Shown here piece by piece: positions 22,600 to 35,100 of a DNA stretch of 64,000 nucleotides (position 1 is its first letter; the number at the start of each line of letters is the position of its first letter). Both the position numbers and the translations under genes were made by a program. The notes under the pieces were generated by a model. It worked only from the letters and a program-made list of their open reading frames with translations. It searched no databases and was not told the origin of the DNA. Origin of the DNA: Papio anubis (lineage: Eukaryota; Chordata; Mammalia; Primates; Cercopithecidae); contig NC_044977.1 of assembly GCF_008728515.1 (NCBI RefSeq), positions 4,673,501-4,737,500 on the forward strand, written 5' to 3'.

Positions 22600-23041
22600 G
22601 GGTCAGGCATATCCAACAATCCAACACGGAGGCTCCATTTCCCCTTTTCTGTTGTCACGTGTACAGGTGTATAGGACCAAATACATGGGCACCGTGGGAA
22701 CCCGCCTGCATAATAACAGGTTAGGGTGAGGCCTGCCAGAGATTCGCGCCCTACGCAAATGGCACACCTGGTTCGACCAGTCTTTCACGCCTCATGTAAA
22801 TCACACACGGCCTCCTCACCAGCTCATCTAGAAAACCCCCTTCATTTCACCATGAGTCCGGCAACGTATTTTTCTGGCACCCTTCTCTGCAGCAGAGAGC
22901 TATTCTCTTTCTAATGTGATTAGAGAGTTGAGTTTAGTTTAATTTTGCCTATTAAACTTTCGCTGTCAACATCACTCTGTGTGTCCATGTCCTTGTTCTT
23001 TGTGGCCATGAGACGATAAGCCTCAGGTGTTACTCCAGACA
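22600..23041 (+). mobile_element. Probable ERV LTR (3' part), family unresolved
   Basis: GC-rich with several CpG, unlike the surroundings. It has CCTATTAAACTTTCGCTGTC (poly(A)-signal-like ATTAAA at about 22952) followed by a U5-like stretch that ends GTTACTCCAGACA at 23041. Overall it resembles a retroviral LTR. The 5' limit is unclear and may lie before the Alu at 22273. I cannot name the family, and a cercopithecid-specific LTR is possible. Confidence 0.5.
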
Positions 23042-23559
23042 ATGCGGCCGTTTCAGAGGCAGTGCCTGCGCCCCACACATGCGCAGAAGGTGTTGATTAG
23101 GGGTTTCTGAACAGAAAAAAAAGTATTAGTAGATTACTGATCCTGTGTTAAAAGCATGTTTCCTTTATTTTTATTTAATATTTTACAGTAAACCTCTTTT
23201 CTCACCCCTTCAGCTATTCCAAAACCTTTGGCACAATTTCTTGCATTAAATTGTCTATATTCGGGGAGTTATGGAGTAGTCAATGTGCTAAGAGAGAAAA
23301 AATATTGAGCTGTTATTATTGGGAAGGTCTGCACTGTTTTTCTAAGCCTATACCAATATAACAAATGGTCCTAATCAAACTTTGCTCTAAACCATTGCTC
23401 AGCATGTTCAATGGTAAAAAGTAGCTATCTTTAAAAGTTGATCTTAACTTAAAAGCCTTACAAATCCATGGTTATGTTTGCTAAATATACTTTGAATAAG
23501 TTACCACTTTCTAGCCCTTAACAAGACAAAGAAGAACTAAATATTTATCTATTATGGAC
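23042..23559. other. Unassigned DNA
   Basis: No repeat or gene recognised. The first 60 bp (TTTCAGAGGCAGTGCCTGCGCC) are GC-rich and could belong to retroviral sequence after the LTR. Confidence 0.45.
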
Positions 23560-24410
23560 TGAATATTTATTAATATATCCTCGACAAATTAGTATTTTGA
23601 AACTCTAACCTCCAAAGTGATGGAATTAGGAAATGGGTGGGAAATGGGGCTTTTGGGAGAGAACTAGGTCATGGAGGCAGAACTCTAATTAATGACTTCG
23701 GTGGCCCTATCAAAGAGACCCCGGAAAGCTCTCTCTACCCTTCATCGAGTGAAACAAGAAGTAGTCAGCAGTCTGCAACCCAGAAGAAGGCCCTCACCAA
23801 TGAAACCATGCTGGCCCCTTAATCCCAGAATTCCACCCCTGGAATTGTGAGAAATAAATTTCCATATATATAAATGTTATGACTACTTTTATGCATCAAC
23901 TTGACTGGAGAAAGGAATGTCCAGATACCTGGTAAAATATTATTTCTGCCTGTGTCTATAGGATGTTTCTGGAAGAGATTAAGATCTGAATTAGTAGACC
24001 GAATAAAGAAGATCACTCTCACCAATGGGGATAGGATTATCAAATCAATTGAGGACCTGGATTTAAAAAAAAGTCAGATGAACGGCTACTTCTCTCTCTC
24101 AATGTCTCTGTCTCTCTGCCTCTCTCTCTCTATCCCCTTAGGGTGGAACATCTTTCTTATCCTGTCCTTGGACATGGGGACTCCTGGTTCTCAGACTTTG
24201 GGCTCAAATCAAATTACACCACAAGCTTTCCTGTGTCTCCAGTTTGCATATGGTATATCTTGGGACTTATTGACCTCTCCAACTATATGAGCTAATTACC
24301 ATAATAAATTTCCATATATATCTGTTGACTCTGTTTTTCTGTAGAACACTAATACAATAAACCACCCACTTTTTGGTATTTCATTATGAAAGCGAAAATT
24401 GATTAACATA
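23560..24410 (+). mobile_element. MLT1-type (MaLR) LTR, split by an MLT2 LTR
   Basis: TGGACTGAATATTTATT, then CCTCCAAAGTGATGGAATTAGG, GGAACTCTAATTAATG-like and GAATTGTGAGAAATAAATTT match the MLT1 LTR up to 23874. After the inserted MLT2 it resumes with AAACCACCCACTTTTTGGTA at 24359 and fades out near 24410. It is therefore older than the MLT2 insertion. Confidence 0.82.
23875..24356 (+). mobile_element. MLT2-type solo LTR nested in the MLT1, with target duplication
   Basis: TGTTATGACTACTTTTATGC to ACACTAATACA, with TG...CA ends. ATAAA precedes it (23870-23874) and follows it (24357-24361), a 5-bp duplication as expected for ERV-L. It carries a CT-rich simple tract (24088-24136) and an ATAATAAATTTCC poly(A)-signal region near the end. 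No internal sequence remains. Confidence 0.88.
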
Positions 24411-25345
24411 GTGTCCCTGATCATATGTATAAATAGATACAAATTTTCTGTTGTTCAAACATCTGTCTTGGGTTAAGTGTATCAAATGTATCTAATTTGG
24501 TGTTTAGGTTCTAACATACCAATCTTTCCAACAAATGTTCACCTTAAGAGAAATTTGAGATATACATAAATAAATGTAACTCATTTTAAAAAACAGAGTT
24601 CGGCACCAGTACTTCACCAAAAGAATAAATAACAAGTCCAAAAACAATTATTTTTCATAAATCATTTATAGTTTCTCTAGAATATTATAAAGCATAAAAA
24701 AACGAAAGCACAGAAAGGTAAATGAAGCCACTCTTCCAGTGCAAAAATTATATTCACCACATTTAATCTTACTAGACTTCATGTGTGTACTGGAGGATTT
24801 ATAGTAGTTTATGCAAATCTTTCCAACACAAGTTACTGAAATCAATAATTAAGTCGAGTATCAGAAGAAAAGTAACACAAGCAGAAAATCAAGTGATGTT
24901 CTTTACTGTAGGTATCTTATAAACAATAACATTACACTGGAGGACTTAAAAATTACTACATAGTTGGACCCTAGAACTGAGACTATAGATTATCATACTG
25001 AGGGTCATAGACTGATGACATTGCAAATTGCTTACATTAGTTCATATAAGACAAACACATTTGGGCATATTGTAGTTTAATTAAGAAAGCACAAATTTGA
25101 AAATCATGTTTTTCAAATACAAAAATTGTTTTCAGTAGTACATCTCAATTTCTTCAGGAATTAGGGACAGATAGTTAAGGTAATTGAGTATTTCTGGTTC
25201 AATGAGTAGGGGAAGGATTGGCATACAGGCTTCTAGCCAATCACTAAACCTGATTGAACATCTAGAATATCTATAGCACTGCTGTAGATGCTGGAGGACT
25301 CTAAGCCATTCATAGCAAAATCATCTCTCTCTTTCTCTCTTTCTT
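24411..25345. other. Unassigned AT-rich DNA
   Basis: Nothing recognised. Confidence 0.5.
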
Positions 25346-25637
25346 TTATTTTTCTGAGACAGGACCTTTCTTTGTCACTCATGCTAGAGCGCAGCAGCGT
25401 GAACATGGCTCACTGCTGCCTTGACCTCCCACGCTTATGTGATCCTCCAGCCTCAGCCTCCCAAGTAGCTGGGACTACAGGCACGCACCACCATGCCTGG
25501 CTAATTTTGGTATCTTTTATAGAAACGGGGGTTTCACCATATTGCCTGTGTTGATCTCAAACTCCTGAGTTCAAGTGATCTGCCCTCCTTGGCCTCCCAA
25601 AGTACTGTGATTATAGATGGGAACCACCCCGCCCATG
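25346..25637 (-). mobile_element. Old Alu (AluJ-like)
   Basis: Minus-strand Alu preceded by a T/C-rich tail remnant. It is strongly diverged from AluY and AluS (GAGACAGGACCTTTCTTTGTC, CACTGCTGCCTTGACCTCCC), which favours AluJ. Confidence 0.88.
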
Positions 25638-26574
25638 CACAAAATCAATTTAAATCCATATTCAGCATGAAACAAAAGACAGGGCAATAATCCTCAAACT
25701 TTAATAATATACAGATAAATACACTCTAACAAAACAAAGTTCTCATAAATTACTCTTTTCTCTTTATGCCAAGAGTTTAAGAACAATCTTCCTTCCTTCT
25801 AGCTTATATTGTTCTCCCTTCCCACTGACCCCGTAAGTTGCATAAGTTTCTCTCTAAGACTGACAGAAGGATTAGGGTTGGGATTGCATTACTCTCCTCC
25901 ATCTTTGTTAAATAAAATGGTTCTAAAAACGAAAGAAAAAGCTTTCGACGTTTCACTATTGCCTATCACATACAGTTCACACTGGCCTGTCATTGCTAAA
26001 AGGTTGTGCTCAGCTAGGCCCCCATCTGCCTTTCTAGCCTTATTCTAACCACACACCTTTCGCCGTATAATGGAACCTCATGGAACCTCATGTTCATTAT
26101 CCAAATGCACCATGTACTGTCAGTCTCAGATCCATGTTCACATCCTCACGTTGCTTGAACTCCCTCGTATTGCCAATCCATCCTCTCACCCATGCCCAAA
26201 ACTTGAAATTCAGATCAGTTCTAGCCTCTTAAAGAAAAATATCTGATCTTTTTAGCAGAACAAATTACTCCTTCCTTTGTGATTCTATAGCACATTATTT
26301 CTATCTAGTACTAACTGTAAAAAAAAAAAAAAAAAAGAGAGCGACTGAGGTGATGTACGTGCATCTGAATCAGGGATTACTCTTTATTCATAAAGTTATT
26401 CTCAGTGTTTAGCAATTTATACAACATAGGCAGGCTGAATTAATGAATTGATTTTTGATTAACTATAAGTGTTAGTTCCAATAATACATAATGTAACAAA
26501 ATGCCCCCACATAATCATGTGGCCGGAGTGTGGATAAATGTCAATGTAACAGGAGAGCAAAGGTGTTTTTAAGG
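25638..26574. other. Unassigned DNA with poly(A) run
   Basis: No recognised repeat or gene except an A run at 26319-26336. A 10-bp unit GGAACCTCAT occurs twice in tandem at about 26081-26100. Confidence 0.5.
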
Positions 26575-26755
26575 GGATTAAGAGTTTACACAAATTACAT
26601 AATCTTTATAATCCTCAATTATTCTAACTGTAAAATGAGCATAATAATTCATCAATTTGTAGTGAGGATAAAGTGAGCAAACTTGCACATGATTCTGAGC
26701 AATTATTCTTCTATATAATAATTTCTTAGTAAACATTAGATACAAGGGCAATTAA
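26575..26755 (+). mobile_element. Possible MIR fragment
   Basis: TATAATCCTCAATTATTCTAACTGTAAAATGAGCATAATAA, then GTGAGGATAAAGTGAG, follows the MIR core and its end ('CATCTGTAAAATGGG...GAGGATTAAATGAG'). Confidence 0.55.
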
Positions 26756-27698
26756 TACAATGATTTCATTTATCAGCAATATGTTTTTTATTTGTACACG
26801 AATCCTGGAGTCACCTGTCTGGATGAAATCCCAGTCTGTCCCTTACTAATCAAATAAACTTTGTCCAAATCTCTTGGTTCCAGATCTTCATCTCTAGGAA
26901 AGCATAATAGTTCCAATTTCATCAGATTTTTGAGACAACCAGCACACACAATATGCTTAGTGCCTACAGACAACAGGTACTAAGTGATTAGTAATTAGTT
27001 CTTATGATTAATGAAGTAAATTATAAAAGAGCATGGTATAATCTATTATAATCCACTATCCTTACTGCATAAATGATTTTAAAATAATATTATGGCACCT
27101 ATTACCAATATGAGCTAAACATTAGCAATTAAACGTATGCATTTATTTTATAAACAACTGCATTATGCTAATATGGCTTTAAATTTTGGAAAACATAATC
27201 ACCCAGGCAGAGGCACTGAATCAACAATTTATTTGAACTTAGATGAAAGAAAAAAAACTGGAGCAGGGATAACAACCAGGAATTTGATCCCCGAAATGAT
27301 TCTTGTAGAGTAGATATTCACACACATGGATACACACACACACACACTCACGCACTGTGATCATGATGTTGATTATATTTTGAATTTTCTGCAGATAGTG
27401 AGTTTGATACATTTGTTATGAAGGCAGCCAGCCCATATTCATTCAACCTCTCAAATAAGGAAAGCTGAACTGACAGTTTCCTGTTTCCTGAGTATATCGA
27501 TCAGTATCATATAACCACTCTAAGTAGAGTCTTTACCAGGTATGTATCAGTTCCTTTAATTTGATTTTTCTTCTACTGGAAAATTTGCAAAAGGTCTTTT
27601 GAAGGCATACTTCCTCATCAAAGTGGATTTGCTATATTCCCCAAAATGCCCTAATATTGGTACAGTTAAAGCATAAAACTTAGTTATTCCTGATGGCT

Positions 27699-27701
<3 letters not shown>
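26756..27701. other. Unassigned AT-rich DNA
   Basis: No gene or repeat family recognised. A short CA tract lies near 27324-27348. Confidence 0.5.

Positions 27702-27737
<36 letters not shown>
27702..27737. repeat. (AC)18 microsatellite
   Basis: Uninterrupted AC repeat of 36 bp followed by A and GA runs. Likely polymorphic. Confidence 0.96.
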
Positions 27738-27739
<2 letters not shown>

Positions 27740-28947
27740 AAAAAAAAAAAGAGAGAGATGAAGAGACAGAGTAAGAGACAGAAAGAGATGGAGATTATTT
27801 CAGAATTTCAGATATGGAGAGATTAACAGGTCATAGATTTCTCCATTATTTTCTTCCTGGTCAGTTCTACACTTGGGTTTGGTGATGAAGATTCCAGCAC
27901 GCTAACACACCTGCTCTAAATTAGCGTCACCACTGTGTGAGTGCACCAGGATTACTACTGGGAATTCAACAGAAACATCATTCATTGAAATTTCTGAAAA
28001 GTAGAGTGTACTCATGTAAATGTCTTCAGACACAATGTTAAACATTTGGCTGTTTTTTAGATTAATACAATAGTAAGTACAATGATTAATTAGACATCCT
28101 AACAGTAACTTTAGAATATGACATTCACTTTGAATATGAAATACTTGTGAGATTATTAGGGTAAAGGCACACAAATGTTCTTTCTAAAGATATAATTTGT
28201 GGCATCTGACCAGAATTATTATTATTTCTTATATGACAAGCACCAAATAGAAACGATCACTATAAAACAAATGAGTTATACTTTTGTTTTCCAAATTAGA
28301 ACCCAAAGAATCAACATTGAGTTTTAATTTCTTCTGCTCCTTTATTTTTCATATTTTTAAAAATTTATTTTAAAATGTATGCTTTACAGTGTGATGATTT
28401 GAATATTTAAGTGTCAGTTGGAATCAATGGCACAAGAATTAAGTCCTTTGCTGGGAGGCCTGTGAAAGTCATGCATGATTAAAGCTGCTAAGATCAACAG
28501 GGTGCCTTACACACTGTAAGTCAATTTTATATTCAAGTTTATTCACCTACGTGAATGTGTTTTAATTCCTGCTTACAATGTACCTATTAATAGTATATCT
28601 GTTCTCCAAATGTGAAAAGTGAAGTCAGGTAGTGTTACTAGAATTTGAGATAAAACAGTAAATACTTCACATCCTGCCTGGAGGCGTGTTCTTTTAACAG
28701 AGTACCAAGGCATCTGAAGACATATGGTATAATTCACCCTGAGGGTGCTTTCCCCTGTCACTTACACAGCATGTAACCTCTGCTTCACACGAGGGAGGTG
28801 AATTATGTGCAGCGTGGCTAGCAAAGACAGGAGGAATGAAAATGGCATTTCTGCCTTCGAACCTGGCATGGCAGCATGGCTCTCCAACAGATCATCAACT
28901 CTGTCAAAAATGATGTCTGTGTATACAGCTTTAAAAAGGAGGAAGCC
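27738..28947. other. Unassigned DNA
   Basis: No gene or repeat family recognised. The 28760-28945 part is less AT-rich but has no identity I can support. Confidence 0.45.
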
Positions 28948-29030
28948 CCAGTCTGGGCAACAGAGTGAGGCTGCCTCAAAAAACAAAACAAAAAGACAAA
29001 CCAAACAAAACCAGACAAAACAAAACAGGG
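28948..29030 (+). mobile_element. Alu 3'-end fragment with A-rich tail
   Basis: CCAGTCTGGGCAACAGAGTG and a long (AAAAC)n-like tail. Only the last part of an Alu right arm is present, a few bases before the next Alu. Confidence 0.72.
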
Positions 29031-29057
29031 AGACTATGCATAGAAATAAGTCAACTG

Positions 29058-29337
29058 TCACACCTGTAATCCCAGCACTTTGGGAGGCCAAAGCAGGTGG
29101 ATCACGAGGTCAGGAGATCGAGACCATCCTGTCTAATGCGGTGAAACCCCGTCTCTACTAAAAAAAATACAAAAAATTAGCCGGGCGCGGTGGCGGCGCC
29201 TGTGGTCCCAGCTCCTCGGGAGGCTGAGGCAGGAGAATGGCGGGAACCCGGGGGGCGGAGCTTGCAGGGAGCCAAGATGGCGCCGCTCACTCCAGCCTGG
29301 GCCACAGAGCCAGACTTCCTCTCAAAAAAAAAAAAAA
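29058..29337 (+). mobile_element. AluY-type, 5' truncated, with target duplication
   Basis: Starts at the ACCTGTAATCCC position, so about 17 bp are missing. AAGTCAACTG flanks it at 29048-29057 and 29338-29347. The GATCACGAGGTCAGGAGATCG segment marks AluY. GGCGCCTGTGGTCCCAGCTCC and GGCGGGAACCCGGG are variants shared with the 22273 element. Confidence 0.9.
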
Positions 29338-29347
29338 AAGTCAACTG

Positions 29348-30703
29348 AAAAGAAAAGCTACAAACCAAGACCAATCGTTTTCTTTAATTTCTTTAAAATA
29401 TCTATGTCCCTCTTTGAACACCCCAAATCAGGAGCTTCTGTATGTGGTGTACACATAGAAACTCACTTAATAACAACTATTAATAGAAAATTGTGCCAAA
29501 TAATACAATGGTTTTCTTAATTACTTAAAAAAGCTTTTTGTTTTGATAGATTGATATGAAGAGGCAAAATCATTATAGGGAGGAACTGTGTACCTGTCAT
29601 CCCTCTTCCCCTGATGAAACCACCTCTCATATCTACAGTACATTATCAAAATCAGAAAATCGGTAAATAACCTTTTAAAAGACATTATGATCACAAAGAT
29701 AATTAAAAAGTTACAATTTTAGGCTTGATTTCATATTATTAATTAGTTAATCCATTTGTGTTTTTATTTTTAAGCAATTTTTAAGCCATTTTGAAGAAAT
29801 AAAGAATATGCTATGTTACTGAGGTGTTATTTACATAATTATAAGCATCTAAGACTACGAAGTAAATTTCTCTTTGCTTATGAGAGTTTGTTTTGCATTT
29901 GTTGAAAATATGGAGGTTTAAATTTTCATGTGATAAATATAAATAAACTTACTTTCTATTAATGTTTTTCACATTTACATAATTACCATTTTCACAAAGC
30001 CTAGATGATACTACAAAAAACAAACAAATCTTGTGTTTTTTTTAATATATAAGTAAGGATTACTTTTATAATAGAAACAGTAACATTTTCAGTATGTGCC
30101 TAAGCGTTTATCAAATTATATTCCAATAAGACAGTGAAAATATGAGAGATTTCTGATCATAAAAATATACTTATTCCAATATTTATTTATAAGTCAATTC
30201 TTTGAAGTTTGTAATGCATTTTGCTTCTAGGGCAAAATATCAGGTATGAGGAGCGATTTCTTAGATTCATCTGTCAAAGACTATTTAATGTATCATGACC
30301 CTAATGTAATTCATATTAGCAATGAAGCACAGTGGGAAAATACTATTGCAAAACAAGTAATTAAATGAAACAAATACAAGTTAATAAGCAAAATATAATA
30401 ACAAATGAATGCTGATTCTCTGAAGAAAGATAACATAATTAGGAAACATGACTTTATTGAAGCTTTGAAAATAATTCTTAAACCCTGTAAGTGATACAAA
30501 CATTGATGGCCCCAACGTTTGATAATGCCCCATCTCATTTGTTAATTTTTAGATTTGATACATTAGATTATTTCTATTATATGTAAACCATAATTAATGT
30601 CATTTAGCTCAATTTACAATGTAAAGAAAGAACAAAAATGATCTGATTGAGATAAATAGGATAAAGATTAAAAAAATTACAGATTTTAAGATGCTATAGC
30701 TTT
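29348..30703. other. Unassigned AT-rich DNA
   Basis: Nothing recognised. Confidence 0.5.
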
Positions 30704-31013
30704 GGCCAGATGCAGTGGCTCATGCCGGTAATCCCAGCACTTTGGGAGGCCAAGGCGGGCGGATCACCTTAAGTCAGGAGTTTGAGACCAGCTTGGGCAA
30801 CATTGTGATACCTTGTTTCTACTAAAAATACAAAAAAATTAGCCTGGTGTGGTGGTATACGCCGTAATTCCAGCTATTCAGCAGGCTGAGGCAGGAGAAT
30901 TGCTTGAATCCCGAAGACAGAGGATTCAATGAGCCAAGACTGCACCACTGCACTCCAACCTGGGTAATAGAGCTAGACTCCATCTCAAAAACAAACAAGT
31001 AAACAAACAAAAA
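30704..31013 (+). mobile_element. Alu (AluS-like), first of a tandem pair
   Basis: Full dimer with an A-rich tail of (ACAAA) units, directly followed by a second Alu in the same direction. Confidence 0.92.
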
Positions 31014-31302
31014 GGCTGGACGCCGTGGCTCACACCTGTAAAATCCCAACACTTTGGGAGGCCGAAGTGGACGGATCACTTGAGGTCAGGAGTTCAAGAC
31101 CAGCCTGACCAATATGATGAAACCCTGTCTACTAAAAGTACAAAAATCAGCCGGGCGTGGTGGCGCATGCCTATAGTCCCAGTTACTCGAGAGTCTGAGA
31201 CAGGAGAATAGCTTGAACATGGGAGGTGGAGGTTACAGTGACCCGAGATAGCGCCATTGCATTCCAGCCCGGACAACAAGAGGGAAACTCAAAAAAAAAA
31301 AA
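31014..31302 (+). mobile_element. Alu (AluS-like), second of a tandem pair
   Basis: Starts GGCTGGACGCCGTGGCTCA at the end of the previous tail. This is typical of an Alu inserting into the A-rich tail of another. Full length, several percent diverged. Confidence 0.92.
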
Positions 31303-31741
31303 GGAAAAGTTATAGGTTTATATCTCAAGAACAGAAAATATGAAAGCCCAAGTTGACATTAATTAAGGTACACATAAAAGAGAATTATGTGTTTCAAGTA
31401 ATTATTGGCAAAGCAATATTAACTTATTCTGAAATAATTTGTTTCATCAGTAGAGTGGGTCCAGTCATTCATTCAATACACATTAAATAATATGCAGCTA
31501 TTTTTTAGTATCTGCTTTGGTTTTATGGCATAATTCAATTAAAATATTATTATTGCTAAATTAAAAGAAATTTAACTATGTACACAAATACCTTCACAGC
31601 AATAACACACAAGATTGTTTTTTTGAAAAATATAAAACAGGTCAATACATTTCAAAAATGAGCAATATATTAAATTTATCTGGGGTAGAATAAAGAAAAT
31701 CATCTTTAAGAAAACAATATACAATTTTGACTTAAAGTGGG
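31303..31741. other. Unassigned AT-rich DNA
   Basis: Nothing recognised. Confidence 0.5.
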
Positions 31742-32129
31742 TGCTTTGGTTTGTTTTTGCTGTTATAATAAAATATCTGAGACTGGGCAATTTATAAAGA
31801 TATAAATTGATTTTTTCACAGGTCTAGAGGCCAGGAAGTCTAAGATCAAATCTCTGGCAGATATGGTGGTTTGGTGAGGACTACTCTCTGTTTCCAAGAT
31901 GGTATCTTATTGTTTTATCCTCTGGAGGGAAGGAACCTGTGTCCTCATGTGGTGGAAGGCAGAGGGGCAAGAAAGAAGAACACTGACTAAAGCCTCTCTT
32001 ATAAGGTCCTTAATGCCATTCATGAGAGAGGAGTTCTTATGGCCTAATCACCTCTTAAAGTCCTCATCTGTTAATATTATCACATTTGTGACACCTGAAT
32101 TTTGGAGGGGACACATTCAAACCACAGCA
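31742..32129 (-). mobile_element. MLT1-type (MaLR) LTR
   Basis: Plus-wise TGCTTTGGTTTGTTTTTGCTG, ATCTGAGACTGGGCAATTTA, CTTATAAGGTCCTTAATGCC, TTGGAGGGGACACATTC and AACCACAGCA match an inverted MLT1 LTR from end to end. Solo, no flanking internal region. Confidence 0.85.
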
Positions 32130-35100
32130 TTAGGATGCCAATGAGCAGACATATATATCAATTTATAGAGAATATAGAATTAATTTGAAAATAGATGAAA
32201 ATGAAAAGATGGGCCACAGCTTTATTATAAAGGAATACTAATTCTAAACCAACTATTATGAACACTTTTAACTGGGCACTAGATAGTGATTTGCACACTT
32301 TTAATTGGGAGGGACATGATTAGAATCCGATCAACAGTGTATAAAATGGATTTGCAATGGTTTGAGGTAAAGGATGATTTCTATAGATACAATAAGTACC
32401 ATAATTTATGCAATAAGTCCCAGACGGATGATTGTCAAATGGAAGCAAATGAACAGGGATTAGAAACAAAGAAAGACAAAAAGATGTGTGATGTTTACAA
32501 TTTCCAAGGAAGAGGATAAGTGAGTTAAACTTGATCTCTGGTCCAAGGAGCTTAGAAGATTCTGCCACTGAAAAATACATAAAAACTAGGATTATCAGTT
32601 TCCGTGTGGAGTGTAAGATGTTTATGATGATTACAGTTGAACCGCTCAGAGGGAGAGATGAGGACTAATGTAGAATGTTGTAATTAGAGATTTTCTTAAG
32701 GAATGGGACTTATTTAAGTTACTACAACTTATGTGGTTTTAATATAAAGATGTACATCCAAATGAACATGTAAGAAAATTCCATTAAGCAAGACTTTGCA
32801 GAACAATTACTAAAAGGCCATTGCGGATTCCAGGCATCTCTAGGAACTTCAACAGGGGTCCAAGTGCAATCTTGTCCAATCAGCTGTGGCTGGGAGGAGG
32901 AGTGTACCATGCTCTTTTGAAGATGTTCTTCTGGGACTTCTGTGGTTTTCTCTGAGTGGAACAGTGGACCACAGAATGGCCTGAAATAGTTGATGGGATG
33001 TGGTAGAGTGGATTCTACATGTAAAATGACTAAAAAATCTATTCATCTTTACTCTGGATACACATCTCAGCTGTGTTTTCTTGCTTCCTCTGCAGTTAGA
33101 GAGATATTTCTGATTAAATTTAGAGCAATAGAATTTGCATTATAAAGATATTTGTCATTTCTGGTCCTTATTACTTAAACATCTTCAAAGATCTTCCTTA
33201 ACTTCTCTCCCCTTCTTCAGTTAGCAGGATAACATCAGGGGAATCTTAAAGCCATGTGTTGAACATGGCAAGAAAGGAATCCAAGGAATTTGTATCACTG
33301 AATAATCACTCATGTTAAAGTCACTGGGCCTGGGTAGTACATTAACCTTTTCTTTGCATGTGGAGAAATTACATTTTTTAGTGTAAACAGTCATTATGAT
33401 TTGGAGACTTCATATAGCAGATAGTGATAATTGTCCTGTAACACACATAATATAGTGTCTTTTGAACTTATACACAGCAAATAACTGTTTAAGGGGAAAA
33501 ATTGTCTACTCTAAATAGAAAAGTTTATTTTGATTAAACTAGTTAGTGCTGGTTGTTTCTAAATATCATGTAATTATAAAGCAAATGTATTAAACTCTAT
33601 GTACAATACAATTATACTTACATAAATGCCCATATTTGGAATGACTTTTTGTCTGAAACCCAATCCATTTGATGCTGTAAATCACACTGAGCCAGAAATT
33701 TCAGACAGTTTTAACCGTCTTTAGACAGTTAAAATTTAGAATTGTCACAAAGGGTTTTCTAGTTCCCAAATCATGCCTGAGTTTTATTGGTTTTGCACTA
33801 ACGCTTCTCCCTGAATCTGGTCACTTCCTTTTCCGTAACTCAGGAAAAGAATGTTGCCACTTATCTATAGTCGTGCTTCTGAATTCTATTGTGTCTGCCT
33901 ACTTAAGGCACAATAGAGACATTTTCCTTTTAGATTTCCCAGGTCAAATGGCAGAGATGACAAAGAAAGTCTCCCAAACCGTAATTACATTAGCCTTTGG
34001 GATAAGAGAACGTCTAAAGATCACTGATGTCCTCTGATCTCAGTTTAAGAAATCCTATTGTAATAAAACAAGAGTCCTGAGGAAAATCTGAGTGAGACAT
34101 TCTGTTTTGATGCTTTATCTAATATGCTTTTAAACTATTGTTCCCCTTTGTGGGCTTTTACTTGAATTTTAACTACTCTATTGAGACCTAGTTTATATTC
34201 CATAAGATTTATCTACTTCCATTGTATATTTCAATAATTTTCAGTAATTTATCAAGTTGTACAATGATCACCATTATCCAGGTTCAGAAAATTTTATCAC
34301 TCCAACAGATCCTTTAAAATCAATCTTCCTTTGATCACACTTTTGATTCTGACTACTTGTTGGGGGGAAATGATCAATTTATATTAAAGGTTTGAAAATA
34401 TTTATGTGGTAGATTTTACTATACATGACCTTTAGGTAAGCATTGCTCTCATAGAGATATATTGCATTTCTGATCTATTTAATTTCTGCCAATGCAGAGC
34501 CTAATTCAAGGACTTGAGTACAGATATGCTCTTTGGATAATGACAGCCTAAATAAGAAAGTAAAAGTGGAAATGAGGGAAAGCTAGGAAAGTGTATGTTG
34601 TTGAACTGGTCGTTCTATAGTAACTGGGGTTTAGTACCTGTGGCATTTTCTGAGAAACTTACATAATGTGCTTCGAGATTATGTCTTTGAAGGCTGGGAA
34701 ACGGGAGAATTTAGTCAGCAATGAATCTTTCCTTATTGGTTGAATGTTGTTCCCAGACATGGGAATTAACTTACACGTTGAGGTTGCCCTTCACCTGGTG
34801 TGAGTCGGCTCTCATGGCTTCCAAGACAAGCCCCGAGATACGAAAGTGTAAGTTGTGAAAGTATTTGAGGTGATATGTGAGCAGCATGCCCAGAAACTGT
34901 CCACCAAGCTGCAGCCATTGTCATATCCAAGCTTCAGGAAGTTATCCCGTAATAATTAAGAGCATCATCTTTGGGTTCATTGCTAAGTGCCATTGCTAGG
35001 ATGTTTAATACTGAGCTGTTAAATGAGACTTGAAAGTCAACAATATCCCCTGTTATATTTTTCCCTACCAGCATTCTGCTTCCTCAAGATCTATTCCCAG

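Noticed and set aside
22346..22729. 127- and 107-codon frames
   Set aside because: They are read through the AluY and its tail, a frequent artefact.
26081..26100. Tandem GGAACCTCAT pair as a regulatory element
   Set aside because: Only two copies; a simple local duplication is sufficient.
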